From Bryobacterales bacterium (GTDB taxonomy: Bacteria; Acidobacteriota; Terriglobia; Bryobacterales; Bryobacteraceae): 14,194 nt of DNA. Under the pieces are notes generated by a model. That model worked only from the letters and a program-made list of their open reading frames with translations, searched no databases and had not been told where the DNA came from. The stretch's first letter is position 1. Every line of letters begins with the position of its first letter. Position numbers and translations under genes: made by a program. The stretch lies in NCBI GenBank assembly GCA_003132905.1, contig PKZC01000328.1:1-14194 (forward strand), read 5' to 3'. Positions 7,734 to 14,194 of this stretch are shown here, piece after piece.

Positions 7734-8330
7734 TCACGGAAGATAAATCGGCCCCGTCTCCTTAAGGAACTCTTCGCTTCGACGCGCTCGATAAGCCAGC
7801 AGCCACAAATCGAAACCCGCGGGCCGTCTTCCGCCAATCATGCTTCCGAATCCAGCTTCCAAAAAGGCACCCTGCAATGTGGAATAGGTAAAACCGCACT
7901 TGTGCGCCATGTGCTGGTTCCCTCGTGCCACCGACGCCCGGTGCCCGAAAAGGATATCGATAGGCGCAATCGGCCCTGACGCTGAAACGTACTACGATTC
8001 CAGCAGCTTGTCTTGGGCTAATGCTTCGCAAACCGTCTGGAGGTCCGGACAGGTGATCACCACAAAGCCGTTCGGATTGAGAACGCGGTGAAATTCCCTA
8101 AGCGCGATGGGCACTTCATGCGCAAAAATATGTTCGATATTGTGGGACGAATACAACGCATCCATGCTCGCCGCGACAACCGCACTCATATCCGTCATGG
8201 CGCCGACGAGATCGGGCTTCACCGCTGGATCGATATCGAACCGGACTTCCTGCCACTGCCCGCTGTTGAAGCCTTTTTGGATATTCGCTTTGGTTTGTGG
8301 GCCGCATCCGACATGCAGGAAGTTTTTCAT
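7734..8330 (-). pseudogene. Class I SAM-dependent methyltransferase interrupted by an in-frame TAG
   Basis: The intact frame would encode about 198 residues. Residues 1-112 show a Rossmann methyltransferase: motif I FLHVGCGP at 4-11, the acidic FDIDP at 31-35, MTDMSAV near 45-51, SSHNIEH near 61-67 and the HRVLNPNGFVVITCPDL strand. A TAG at 7992-7994 then stops translation. The same frame continues without a shift through YVSASGPIAPIDILFGHR and MAHKCGF to a TGA at 7734. From memory this is exactly how intact relatives continue (substrate-binding C-terminal part). The first fragment alone keeps the SAM pocket but loses the C-terminal third. No good ribosome-binding site precedes the ATG. The base change could be real, a sequencing error, or rarely read through. 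Confidence 0.8.
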
Positions 8331-8590
8331 TCAGGCAACCGATGTAGTGTTCGGCCCCGCCATGAATTCTCAGACAGCGTCAAAAACACGGAACAGCAGG
8401 GATGGCATGACGCCCACGGCAAGAGAATCGCAACAGGTACCGCGTGGTTGACGAATCACCACCCCCTTCACCTCCATCCGTGAGTACGAGACTCCGGCTT
8501 AACAGCGTCCGGGGCGAAAAAGAGCTGCCGTGTCCTTTGACTTGCTGGCCGGCATTAACGGTGATGGTGATGTCTCCTCCTTCTCTACCT
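8331..8590. other. 260 bases between two damaged minus-strand genes, no gene assigned
   Basis: No start-bearing conserved reading frame was found. On the minus strand one frame without a normal start reads a protein-like stretch, GGDITITVNAGQQVKGHG, just after the stop at 8591, then becomes low-complexity. It may be a remnant of an exported beta-sheet protein or chance. A purine-rich AAGGAGGAGA on the minus strand near 8575-8585 resembles a Shine-Dalgarno but has no start codon at a suitable distance. No clear terminator is visible. Confidence 0.4.
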
Positions 8591-9106
8591 CTAAGGCGTC
8601 ACTTTGATTACCCTATCCGGAAGCAGCCGTTTGACGCCTTCTATCGGAAGAACAAAGGGCGCAGCCGCCGCCGTAATGCCGATCGCCACGGGTATCAGCA
8701 GCAATACGAACGGACCGATGAGAAGACAAAAGCCGTCACCGCCTCCGCACAGCGGATCGAATACCATGCCGCCGGGCTTCATTAAGGCGTCGGACAACTT
8801 TGCATCGCGGTGAATCCGAATTTCCGCCACCTGTTCGCGAGGAATCATCCCACCCTATGGAGCGAAGCTCACCCCATTCGGACCAATGAAAAGCCGCTGG
8901 CCAACATAGCTGATGCCGGCTTTCGTCACCACGCGATATTCGCGATCCTCGCGGTCGTCTGATCGCATCTTGCCGTGTCCGATGGCCTTGGCGAGGTCCG
9001 CCCACGGAACTGAATCGGCGGCCCAGGCAGTCGACAGCGACAAGAGGGCCGGTACCAGCAAACCCACAATACTACTGGAAACGAAACGTCCGCAATTGGC
9101 TTTCAT
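8591..9106 (-). pseudogene. Exported/membrane hypothetical protein split by an in-frame TAG
   Basis: Not recognised as a named family. The ATG at 9106 opens a good signal peptide (about residues 1-29, cleavage after AWA). The following segment contains REYRVVTKAGISYVGQRLF and IGPNGVSFAP, then a TAG at 8855-8857. The same frame continues with GGMIPREQVAEIRIHRDAKL and a hydrophobic segment (LIGPFVLLLIPVAIGITAAAA) to a TAG at 8591. The order 'rvv.k.G..y.G.l...g.dgv.f....iPr..V..I.i.R' resembles small LSm-like beta-barrel proteins described from memory, and the TAG would fall in a loop between strands. That is why I read one gene of about 171 residues. The alternative is two genes, since ATG at 8848 has an AGGG just upstream. 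Confidence 0.5.
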
Positions 9107-9143
9107 GGCGAGTCCAGAATAAGTCCGGGCACGCCTCGGGTGC

Positions 9144-9177
9144 GTCACTGTTGTGACACTTCCAAAAGCGTCACAAC
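9144..9177. promoter_or_regulatory. Three GTCAC half-sites, including an 8-bp perfect inverted repeat
   Basis: GTTGTGAC at 9150-9157 and GTCACAAC at 9170-9177 are exact reverse complements separated by 12 bases. A further GTCAC at 9144-9148 pairs with GTGAC at 9153-9157 across four bases. The cluster begins about 38 bases upstream of the minus-strand start at 9106, where an operator would lie. It has no T-run, so an intrinsic terminator for the exonuclease gene is less likely. The rest of 9107-9302 shows nothing else. Confidence 0.35.
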
Positions 9178-9302
9178 TTACCGGTCGCGGAACCTCAGAT
9201 GGTCTGCCACCTCAATGGCGCGACTGCTTACCTGGGGCTACCGCCACGTTGATCACCACTTGGGGCAACTTGCGTGTGACTGTTCCCTTGCCTTACGCAT
9301 GG

Positions 9303-10169
9303 TCAGACCCGACGCTGCTTCCGGCTCTCTGTAACTGCCCCATCGAATCGCGCGCCCAGTTCGGCAAAGCCTTCTTTAGGACCGTTCCATCGCAATTCGT
9401 CCACGTCACCGAATAGATCGATGTCGGTGCGAAGCGTCGCCAGCGTCCGGAACAGCAATGCCTGCTCGCGTTGTCCTGCCAGGGTGTTCGCCAGCGCGCT
9501 TGCATTCGCGGCGTTCACATGCCACTCGTTCCAATTCGCTGGAATGGATTCGATATGTCCAAACTTGGCGAGCACTGCCGCAGTCGATTTCGCGCCCCAG
9601 CCCGGCAGTCCCGGATAGCCATCGGCGGCGTCGCCAACCAACGCCAGATAATCTGGGATGGATACCGGCGGGACACCGAACTTCTGGATCACTCCGGCTT
9701 CGTCGATCGTGACGCGCGTTCGCCGGTTCAATTGAACAACCCGCGTGCCGCGGACGCATTGCGCCAGGTCTTTGTCCGGCGTGCAGATGATCACGTGATC
9801 GAAGCGTGAATCGCTGGCCGCCTTGGCCGCTGCTGCTGCAAGCGCGTCGTCCGCTTCAAACTCAACCATCGGCCACACCACCACGCCGGCCGCCGCGAGC
9901 GCTTCTTCGAGCAGGGGAAACTGCGCCAGCAAATCGGGCTCGATGCCCTCGGAAGTTTTGTAGCCCGGCCACAACCCATTGCGAAACGACTCAATGACGT
10001 GATCGGTTGCCACGGCAAGGTGCGTGGCGCCGCCCTTGATCATTCCCAACACCGAAGCCAGTACGCCTCGCACGGCGGCGACTTCAGCACCGTCCTGTGC
10101 GCGCGCCGACGGTAACGCGTAATAATGCCGGAATAACTCGTAGGTTCCGTCAATCAGATAGACGTCCAG
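9303..10169 (-). CDS. 5'-3' exonuclease (PolA N-terminal/FEN-like), CTG start
   Basis: A 288-residue structure-specific 5'-3' exonuclease of the family that forms the N-terminal domain of DNA polymerase I, here as a stand-alone protein. Metal ligands in order are D7 (LIDGTYELFR), D56 (ATDH), E105/D107/D108 (EFEADDALA), D132/D134 (TPDKDLAQ) and D180/D183 (VGDAADGYPG). The DNA-binding helix-three-turn GLPGWGAKSTAAVLAKFG follows. The GTG at 10073 would drop the first 32 residues, including D7. The same frame is open upstream to a TAG near 10191 and has no ATG, GTG or TTG there. CTG at 10169 has a perfect GGAGG seven bases upstream and gives the family-like N-terminus MDVYLIDGTYELFRHYYALP. It is transcribed divergently from the gene at 10205. 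Likely roles are Okazaki-fragment or repair processing. Confidence 0.88.
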   Translation of the reverse strand: MDVYLIDGTYELFRHYYALPSARAQDGAEVAAVRGVLASVLGMIKGGATHLAVATDHVIESFRNGLWPGYKTSEGIEPDLLAQFPLLEEALAAAGVVVWPMVEFEADDALAAAAAKAASDSRFDHVIICTPDKDLAQCVRGTRVVQLNRRTRVTIDEAGVIQKFGVPPVSIPDYLALVGDAADGYPGLPGWGAKSTAAVLAKFGHIESIPANWNEWHVNAANASALANTLAGQREQALLFRTLATLRTDIDLFGDVDELRWNGPKEGFAELGARFDGAVTESRKQRRV

Positions 10170-10176
10170 GGCCGCG

Positions 10177-10181
10177 CCTCC
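10177..10181 (-). promoter_or_regulatory. Strong ribosome-binding site in front of a CTG start
   Basis: GGAGG on the minus strand is followed by seven bases and then CTG GAC GTC. It is the only good Shine-Dalgarno near the exonuclease N-terminus and decides the start at 10169. Confidence 0.7.
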
Positions 10182-10191
10182 AGCACAAGCC

Positions 10192-10197
10192 TACAAT
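10192..10197 (+). promoter_or_regulatory. -10 element, possible leaderless promoter
   Basis: TACAAT matches five of six bases of the -10 consensus and ends seven bases before the ATG at 10205, so transcription would begin at or next to the start codon. No Shine-Dalgarno precedes that ATG, which agrees with a leaderless mRNA. No convincing -35 hexamer is visible at 16-18 bases. Confidence 0.4.
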
Positions 10198-10204
10198 AAA
10201 CTTG

Positions 10205-10927
10205 ATGCGTCTTCTGGCGGGGTTATTGTTCGCTGCCGTGTGCCTGGCACAGTCAACCCTGACCATTCCAAAGGTCAAAACGACCATCAACGTCGAGCAG
10301 CAGCCGATTGAGATCACGCTCTGGGGAACCGTCTCCGCCAGGCCGTCCGGAATTTCTGCCTTGGCTCTCACTATCGATCTCGGCGATCTTCAAGCGCATC
10401 TCACGGCGGTGCTAAGCGCTCAGCTCAATAAGTCGGATCGGTGCGGCGATCATCTGACGGTGGAGCAAGCGGCAATCGCTCCCTCAGCGCCATCGAGCAT
10501 GCTCACCGCTAATGTGAATTTCGAACGATTCGCGTGCGTCAAAGCCTTCGGCAAGCAAATCGTCAAGAGGTTGGTAGGCGGGCATGCGGTGATCGAAGTG
10601 AACCTGACGCCGTCGGTTCAAGAAAACAACATCTCGATCGCCGCCGATGTCCGCAAGATGGACGCGGACGGTTCGCTGGGTGATCTGCTGCGTTCCAGCT
10701 CGGTCGGCGATTTGATTCGGGACGAAATCTCAGACAGCATCGAATCCGCTATACAGAAGTCGGCAGATCTCAAATCAACCCTGCCTGCCGAAATGGAAAA
10801 AGCCGTCACCCTCCAAAGCATTCAATTCGCTGACGGCGGCGCGGGCCGGCTGTGGCTCACGATTGGCGGAGAGGTGCACCTTTCAGCCGCACAACTACGG
10901 GAGCTGGTGAAAGAATTGTCTCACTAG
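10205..10927 (+). CDS. Exported protein of unknown function
   Basis: A 240-residue protein that I do not recognise. The ATG at 10205 opens a short signal peptide (residues 1-16, cleavage after CLA). An earlier GTG at 10097 would place 36 Arg-rich residues ahead of it and overlap the divergent exonuclease gene. The mature part is rich in beta-like segments (TLTIPKVKTTINV, IEITLWGTVSARPSG), has two cysteines (80 and 111) that could form a disulphide, and an amphipathic helical stretch at about 156-200 (LGDLLRSSSVGDLIRDEI). A final strand (SIQFADGGAGRLWLTIGGEV) follows. The alternation of a helical stretch with a late 'GxGxLxLxxxG' strand recalls lipid-binding tubular folds, but that is only an impression. 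It lies 19 bases before the catalase-family gene and probably shares its transcript. Confidence 0.75.
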   Translation: MRLLAGLLFAAVCLAQSTLTIPKVKTTINVEQQPIEITLWGTVSARPSGISALALTIDLGDLQAHLTAVLSAQLNKSDRCGDHLTVEQAAIAPSAPSSMLTANVNFERFACVKAFGKQIVKRLVGGHAVIEVNLTPSVQENNISIAADVRKMDADGSLGDLLRSSSVGDLIRDEISDSIESAIQKSADLKSTLPAEMEKAVTLQSIQFADGGAGRLWLTIGGEVHLSAAQLRELVKELSH

Positions 10928-10946
10928 CAGGGTGGGAGAATGGGAC

Positions 10947-11918
10947 ATGCCCCTAACCACTGACGAGAAAGTCTTAACTCTGGCTCAGGATCTGATCCAG
11001 CAGTTCGACACAATCTTCGGTTTGCATCCTGGCTTCCGGCCAGCTCATGCCAAAGGCGTCATGCTCACGGGAACGTTCCAGCCTTCGCCCGCCGCGCCTT
11101 CTCTCACGCGCGCGCCGCACATGAATCGGGAGTCGACGCCTGTGTCGGTTCGCTTTTCGAACTCGACCGGCGTTCCCGTGATTCCTGACACTGATCCCAA
11201 TGCTAATCCGAAAGGATGTGCGATTCGTTTCCACCTCGCCGATCGCGTACACACTGATATCATCAGCCATTCGACCGATGGATTCCCCGCCAAGACCGGT
11301 CAGGAGTTCCTGGAGTTCCTGCGCGCGCTTGCTTCCAGCGATCCGGCCAACTTATCGGGATCTCCGCTTGAGGCATTCCTCGGCAGCCACCCCGCGGCTC
11401 TCGCGTTCGTTCAGAAACCCAAGCCCGCCCCATCCAGCTTCGCTCGGGAATCCTACTTCGGCATCTTGGCGGTCCGTTTCACCAACAAGGACGGTGAGAC
11501 CCGCTTTGGACGCTATCGCATCCTTCCCGAAGCCGGCAGCGATCATCTCACCGCAGCCGCCGCTGCCGCCAAGGGTCCAAATTACCTGTTCGATGAACTC
11601 GCCGAGCGGCTGGCCAAAGGCCCGGTGAAGCTGCGGATTGTCGCTCAATTGGCCAATGCGGGCGACATTGTGGACGACGCAACCATCCACTGGCCCGAGG
11701 ACCGTACTCAATTGGATCTCGGCACCGTCGCTCTAACCGCCGCGATTCCCGACAACGCCCAGGAGCAGCAACACATCATCTTCGATCCAATCCCGCGCGT
11801 GGATGGCGTCGACCCTTCGAATGATGCCCTCTTCGAGCTGCGTGCCGCCATCTATCTGATGAGTGGACGCCGTCGCCGTGCAGCGGCCGGAACTGCCGCC
11901 ATTGGACGGAATGCTTGA
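10947..11918 (+). CDS. Small catalase-family heme peroxidase (SrpA-like)
   Basis: A 323-residue minimal member of the heme catalase superfamily, expected to remove peroxides using a bound heme. The distal histidine lies in PAHAKG (H34). The core VRFSNSTGVPVIPDTDPN..PKGCAIRFHL (about 68-96) and HTDIISHSTDGFPAKTGQEF follow the catalase order. The proximal heme tyrosine is Y303 in RAAIY, matching RxxxY. No signal peptide is seen. The ATG at 10947, with GGGAG eight bases before it, is preferred to the in-frame GTG at 10932. It lacks the N- and C-terminal extensions of classical 480-residue catalases. Such short relatives often act as organic-hydroperoxide peroxidases rather than as strong catalases. 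Its stop overlaps the tilS start by eight bases. Confidence 0.88.
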   Translation: MPLTTDEKVLTLAQDLIQQFDTIFGLHPGFRPAHAKGVMLTGTFQPSPAAPSLTRAPHMNRESTPVSVRFSNSTGVPVIPDTDPNANPKGCAIRFHLADRVHTDIISHSTDGFPAKTGQEFLEFLRALASSDPANLSGSPLEAFLGSHPAALAFVQKPKPAPSSFARESYFGILAVRFTNKDGETRFGRYRILPEAGSDHLTAAAAAAKGPNYLFDELAERLAKGPVKLRIVAQLANAGDIVDDATIHWPEDRTQLDLGTVALTAAIPDNAQEQQHIIFDPIPRVDGVDPSNDALFELRAAIYLMSGRRRRAAAGTAAIGRNA

Positions 11919-13332
11919 TCGTGTAGCAAAATTCATCGCTCAACACCGCATGCTCGAATGCGGTCAACGCATCGGCGTTGCAGTGTCGGGCGGCGCGGAT
12001 TCCGTGTTCCTGCTGCACGCTTTGCGCGAGCTTGGCCCTCGCTGGGATTTGCAACTGAGCGTTGTGCACATCGAGCACGGAATTCGCGGCGCGGCCTCCA
12101 TCGCCGATGCGGAGTTCGTTGCGCAACTAGCTGCCAGGCTCGAGCTTCCATTCCATCTTCATCACGCCGATGTTCCGTCCATGGGAGGGAACCTGGAAGA
12201 CGCCGCGCGGAATGTCCGGCAATCCTTTTATGCCGATCTGATCGCTTCGGCTAAAGTGAACCGGATTGCCACCGGTCACACCCGATCCGATCAAGCCGAG
12301 ACGGTTCTCTATCGAATTCTGCGCGGTTCGGGATTAACCGGCCTTTCGGGCATCTTGCCCGTGACGCACGAGGGGCTGGTTCGTCCCCTACTCGAGATCG
12401 ACCGCAGCGAAATCGAAGCCTGGCTGCGCGAGCGAAACATCCTGTGGCGGGAAGATGCGACCAACCAGGATCGCACGTTCGCCCGGAACCGCCTGAGGCA
12501 CGAAATCCTCCCTCTGCTCCGCGACGTCTTCAATCCACAGCTCGACACCGCGCTATCCAACTTGGCCACTCTCGCCCGCGACGAAGAATCCCACTGGGAA
12601 TCCGAACTGCTCCGTCACTTGCCACCAGCCACCAGCCACCAACCATTGATCCTCCCGGTCTCGCAACTGACCGCCGCCCCCCCAGCTGTGGCGCGCCGCT
12701 TGATCCGCCGGGTTGTGGAAATCGTCAAAGGCGACCTCCGCGGCATCGACTTCGCGCATGTGGAGCGAGTGCTCGACATGGCACGGTTGCCAAACGGCCA
12801 TGATCGGTTCCAGGCACCCGGCCTCGACATCTGCCGATCTTTCGACTTCATCCGTCTGGCGCAGCCTGAAGAGGCAAACCCCGGCACCCCCGATTTTTCA
12901 CTTCCGCTCCAGATCCCGGGATCGGTGGAACTTCCCGGCTCCAATACCCGTATTACCTTGCAGATACTAGAGAAACAAGACCCACCGCAGCCCTGTGCTA
13001 CAGTGGTGAATGAACTGGACTGGCAGCGTTTCCGCAGGGGCAGATGCGCGCCCAGCCTTGAGCTGCGTAACTGGAGACCAGGTGACCAGTACCGAAGAAT
13101 CGGACGAGCCAAGCCGGAAAAGATCAAGTTTTTCTTCCAGAAAGCCCGTATACCCTTGTGGGAACGCGGGAACTGGCCGATTATCACCTATAATGAGACC
13201 ATCGTTTGGGCCAGACGTTTTGGCTCCGCCGCCGAGTTCGCGACGGAGCCGGAGACCCGTTCCATCCTCCAAATCGCGGAAACCGGGCGGGAACTTTCGA
13301 ATCGATCGGAGCGCCTGGAGCGTCCAAGTTGA
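11911..13332 (+). CDS. tilS: tRNA(Ile)-lysidine synthetase
   Basis: A 473-residue cytoplasmic enzyme that joins lysine to C34 of the tRNA-Ile(CAU) anticodon using ATP, which switches its decoding from AUG to AUA. It is normally essential. Motifs are the PP-loop SGGADS at 26-31, HIEHGIRG at 53-60, GHTRSDQAET at 122-131 and RNRLRHEILP at 192-201; the C-terminal substrate-recognition domain has LRNWRPGD at 385-392. The ATG at 11911 overlaps the catalase stop, as expected for coupled translation; GTG at 11863 is an alternative that adds 16 residues. A threefold seven-base DNA repeat encodes part of the linker at about residues 238-244. ftsH follows after 35 bases. Confidence 0.95.
   Translation: MLDRVAKFIAQHRMLECGQRIGVAVSGGADSVFLLHALRELGPRWDLQLSVVHIEHGIRGAASIADAEFVAQLAARLELPFHLHHADVPSMGGNLEDAARNVRQSFYADLIASAKVNRIATGHTRSDQAETVLYRILRGSGLTGLSGILPVTHEGLVRPLLEIDRSEIEAWLRERNILWREDATNQDRTFARNRLRHEILPLLRDVFNPQLDTALSNLATLARDEESHWESELLRHLPPATSHQPLILPVSQLTAAPPAVARRLIRRVVEIVKGDLRGIDFAHVERVLDMARLPNGHDRFQAPGLDICRSFDFIRLAQPEEANPGTPDFSLPLQIPGSVELPGSNTRITLQILEKQDPPQPCATVVNELDWQRFRRGRCAPSLELRNWRPGDQYRRIGRAKPEKIKFFFQKARIPLWERGNWPIITYNETIVWARRFGSAAEFATEPETRSILQIAETGRELSNRSERLERPS
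12621..12641 (+). repeat. Three tandem copies of the heptamer GCCACCA inside tilS
   Basis: GCCACCA occurs three times head to tail, 21 bases in all, and so keeps the reading frame. It encodes a Pro/Ala/Thr/His-containing linker between the catalytic and C-terminal parts of TilS. A change of one or two copies would shift the frame. Confidence 0.85.
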
Positions 13333-13357
13333 TGGGTATTACGTTGCCCCACGTGTA

Positions 13358-13366
13358 GGGAGAAGG
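13358..13366 (+). promoter_or_regulatory. Ribosome-binding site of ftsH
   Basis: GGGAGAAGG lies directly before the ATG at 13368 and offers GGGAG at a five-base spacing. Confidence 0.65.
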
Positions 13367-13367
13367 C

Positions 13368-14194
13368 ATGAATAATTCAAATCTTAAGACCGCCATATTC
13401 TGGGTGGTCATTATTGTAGTTGTGGTTCTGTTTTGGACCGTGGTCCATAACACCAAGTCCCGACCGGACGCCCAACTCTCGTACACGCAATTGATGAACG
13501 ACGTGAACGCGGGCAAAATCAAGACCGTGCGGATCAGTGGCAACGATCTGAACGGCACGTATAAAGATGACAATCAGGAACTGCACGCGGTTATCCCCAA
13601 CGTCCATCAGAATCTGGATGACGCCATGCTCGCCAAGGGCGTGGACATTCACTACAACAAGGAAGCCGGCGGCGGCTGGGTTTCCATCCTGATCAACGCC
13701 ATTCCGTTTGTTCTCTTGCTGGCCTTCTGGATCTTCATGATGCGCCAGATGCAGAGCGGCGGGAACAAAGCCTTGAGTTTCGGCAAGAGCCGCGCCAGGC
13801 TGCATTCCTCGCAGCAGAAGAAAGTGACGTTCAAAGACGTCGCCGGCGTGGAAGAGGCCAAGGAAGAGCTGCAAGAGATTATCGAGTTCCTGCGCGAGCC
13901 GCAGAAATTCCAGAAGCTGGGCGGCCGCATTCCGAAGGGCGTGTTGCTGATTGGCCCTCCGGGAACCGGCAAAACTTTGCTGGCGCGCGCCATTGCGGGC
14001 GAAGCGAACGTTCCGTTCTTCTCCATTTCAGGTTCGGACTTTGTCGAGATGTTCGTGGGCGTCGGCGCAAGCCGCGTGCGCGATCTGTTCGAGCAAGGCA
14101 AGAAGAACGCCCCGTGTATCGTTTTCATCGATGAAATCGATGCCGTGGGACGGCATCGCGGCGCGGGTCTCGGCGGCGGACACGATGAACGCGA
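13368..14194 (+). CDS. ftsH: ATP-dependent zinc metalloprotease FtsH (N-terminal part, cut by the window edge)
   Basis: The first 275 codons of the membrane-anchored AAA+ protease that degrades unassembled membrane proteins and some regulators. Two membrane segments (about residues 9-26 and 104-124) flank the small periplasmic domain. The AAA module follows, opening at [19 protein letters not shown], with Walker A GPPGTGKT at 196-203, the pore loop FVG within MFVGVGAS near 228-235, Walker B IVFIDEID at 251-258 and the start of the GLGGGHDER segment. The frame is open to the right edge, so the protease domain with its HExxH motif lies outside the window. It probably shares a transcript with tilS, 35 bases upstream. 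Confidence 0.97.
   Translation, partial: MNNSNLKTAIFWVVIIVVVVLFWTVVHNTKSRPDAQLSYTQLMNDVNAGKIKTVRISGNDLNGTYKDDNQELHAVIPNVHQNLDDAMLAKGVDIHYNKEAGGGWVSILINAIPFVLLLAFWIFMMRQMQSGGNKALSFGKSRARLHSSQQKKVTFKDVAGVEEAKEELQEIIEFLREPQKFQKLGGRIPKGVLLIGPPGTGKTLLARAIAGEANVPFFSISGSDFVEMFVGVGASRVRDLFEQGKKNAPCIVFIDEIDAVGRHRGAGLGGGHDER

Noticed and set aside
8331..8590. Protein-like minus-strand stretch GGDITITVNAGQQVKGHG as a gene
   Set aside because: The frame has no usual start codon and turns low-complexity quickly. It is kept only as a possible remnant.
8444..8785. A 113-codon plus-strand frame across the weak region
   Set aside because: Composition is Arg/Pro-rich and random-looking, and it lies opposite the more protein-like minus-strand frame with a membrane segment.
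7734..9106. TAG recoded as a sense codon, explaining both interrupted genes
   Set aside because: TAG is the natural final stop of several intact genes here, such as the MBL-fold, M20 and DUF302 genes, so genome-wide recoding is not supported.
9150..9177. Rho-independent terminator for the exonuclease gene
   Set aside because: The stem is only eight pairs with a 12-base loop, it lies more than 120 bases past the stop, and no T-run follows on the minus strand.
10097..10204. N-terminal extension of the exported protein from the GTG at 10097
   Set aside because: The added residues are Arg-rich, would hide the signal peptide, and overlap the coding start of the exonuclease.

Overview
The window looks like a chromosomal segment of an Acidobacteriota bacterium, most likely Bryobacterales (Solibacter-like). 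This is inferred from a GloVer-type tandem-repeat protein, a pair of exported 'DLTGYW/DLSGSW' proteins beside a metallo-beta-lactamase-fold hydrolase, GC-rich codon use and general gene content. No 16S rRNA or other taxonomic marker is present, so the assignment is from family knowledge only. I see no tRNA, rRNA, CRISPR array, insertion sequence or prophage.

Layout. (1) 1-1341, plus strand: the 3' part of a large GloVer-repeat protein, interrupted by a one-base frameshift and carrying what looks like a collapsed TIG/IPT domain at its end. (2) 1518-3713, plus strand: a tight three-gene unit of a MATE exporter, a DUF202 (YidH-like) membrane protein and a DUF302 protein. Its stop codon overlaps the stop codon of the convergent gene. 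(3) 7696-3710, minus strand: four closely spaced genes, all with signal peptides: an M20 amidohydrolase, an MBL-fold protein with a degenerate metal motif, and two small proteins that share sequence blocks with each other. This is the best candidate for an undescribed extracytoplasmic system. (4) 9106-7734, minus strand: two reading frames, each cut by an in-frame TAG (a hypothetical exported or membrane protein and a class I SAM methyltransferase), with 260 bases of weak content between them. (5) 10169-9303, minus strand: a complete PolA-N-like 5'-3' exonuclease. Its conserved N-terminus, including the first catalytic Asp, is recovered only if translation starts at a CTG preceded by a perfect GGAGG. 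(6) 10205-14194, plus strand: an exported protein of unknown function that may have a leaderless mRNA, a minimal catalase-family protein, tilS (tRNA-Ile lysidine synthase) overlapping the catalase stop, and the first 275 codons of ftsH.

How the parts fit. Block 6 puts stress and housekeeping functions together (peroxide removal, tRNA modification, membrane proteolysis), with the tilS-ftsH neighbourhood seen in many bacteria. Block 3 appears to act outside the cytoplasm on an unknown substrate: the M20 enzyme would cleave an amide or peptide-like bond, while the roles of the MBL-like protein and the paired small proteins are unknown. Blocks 1 and 4 hold three damaged genes, which suggests local decay. 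The frameshift could instead be a sequencing indel. The two in-frame TAG codons are harder to explain that way.
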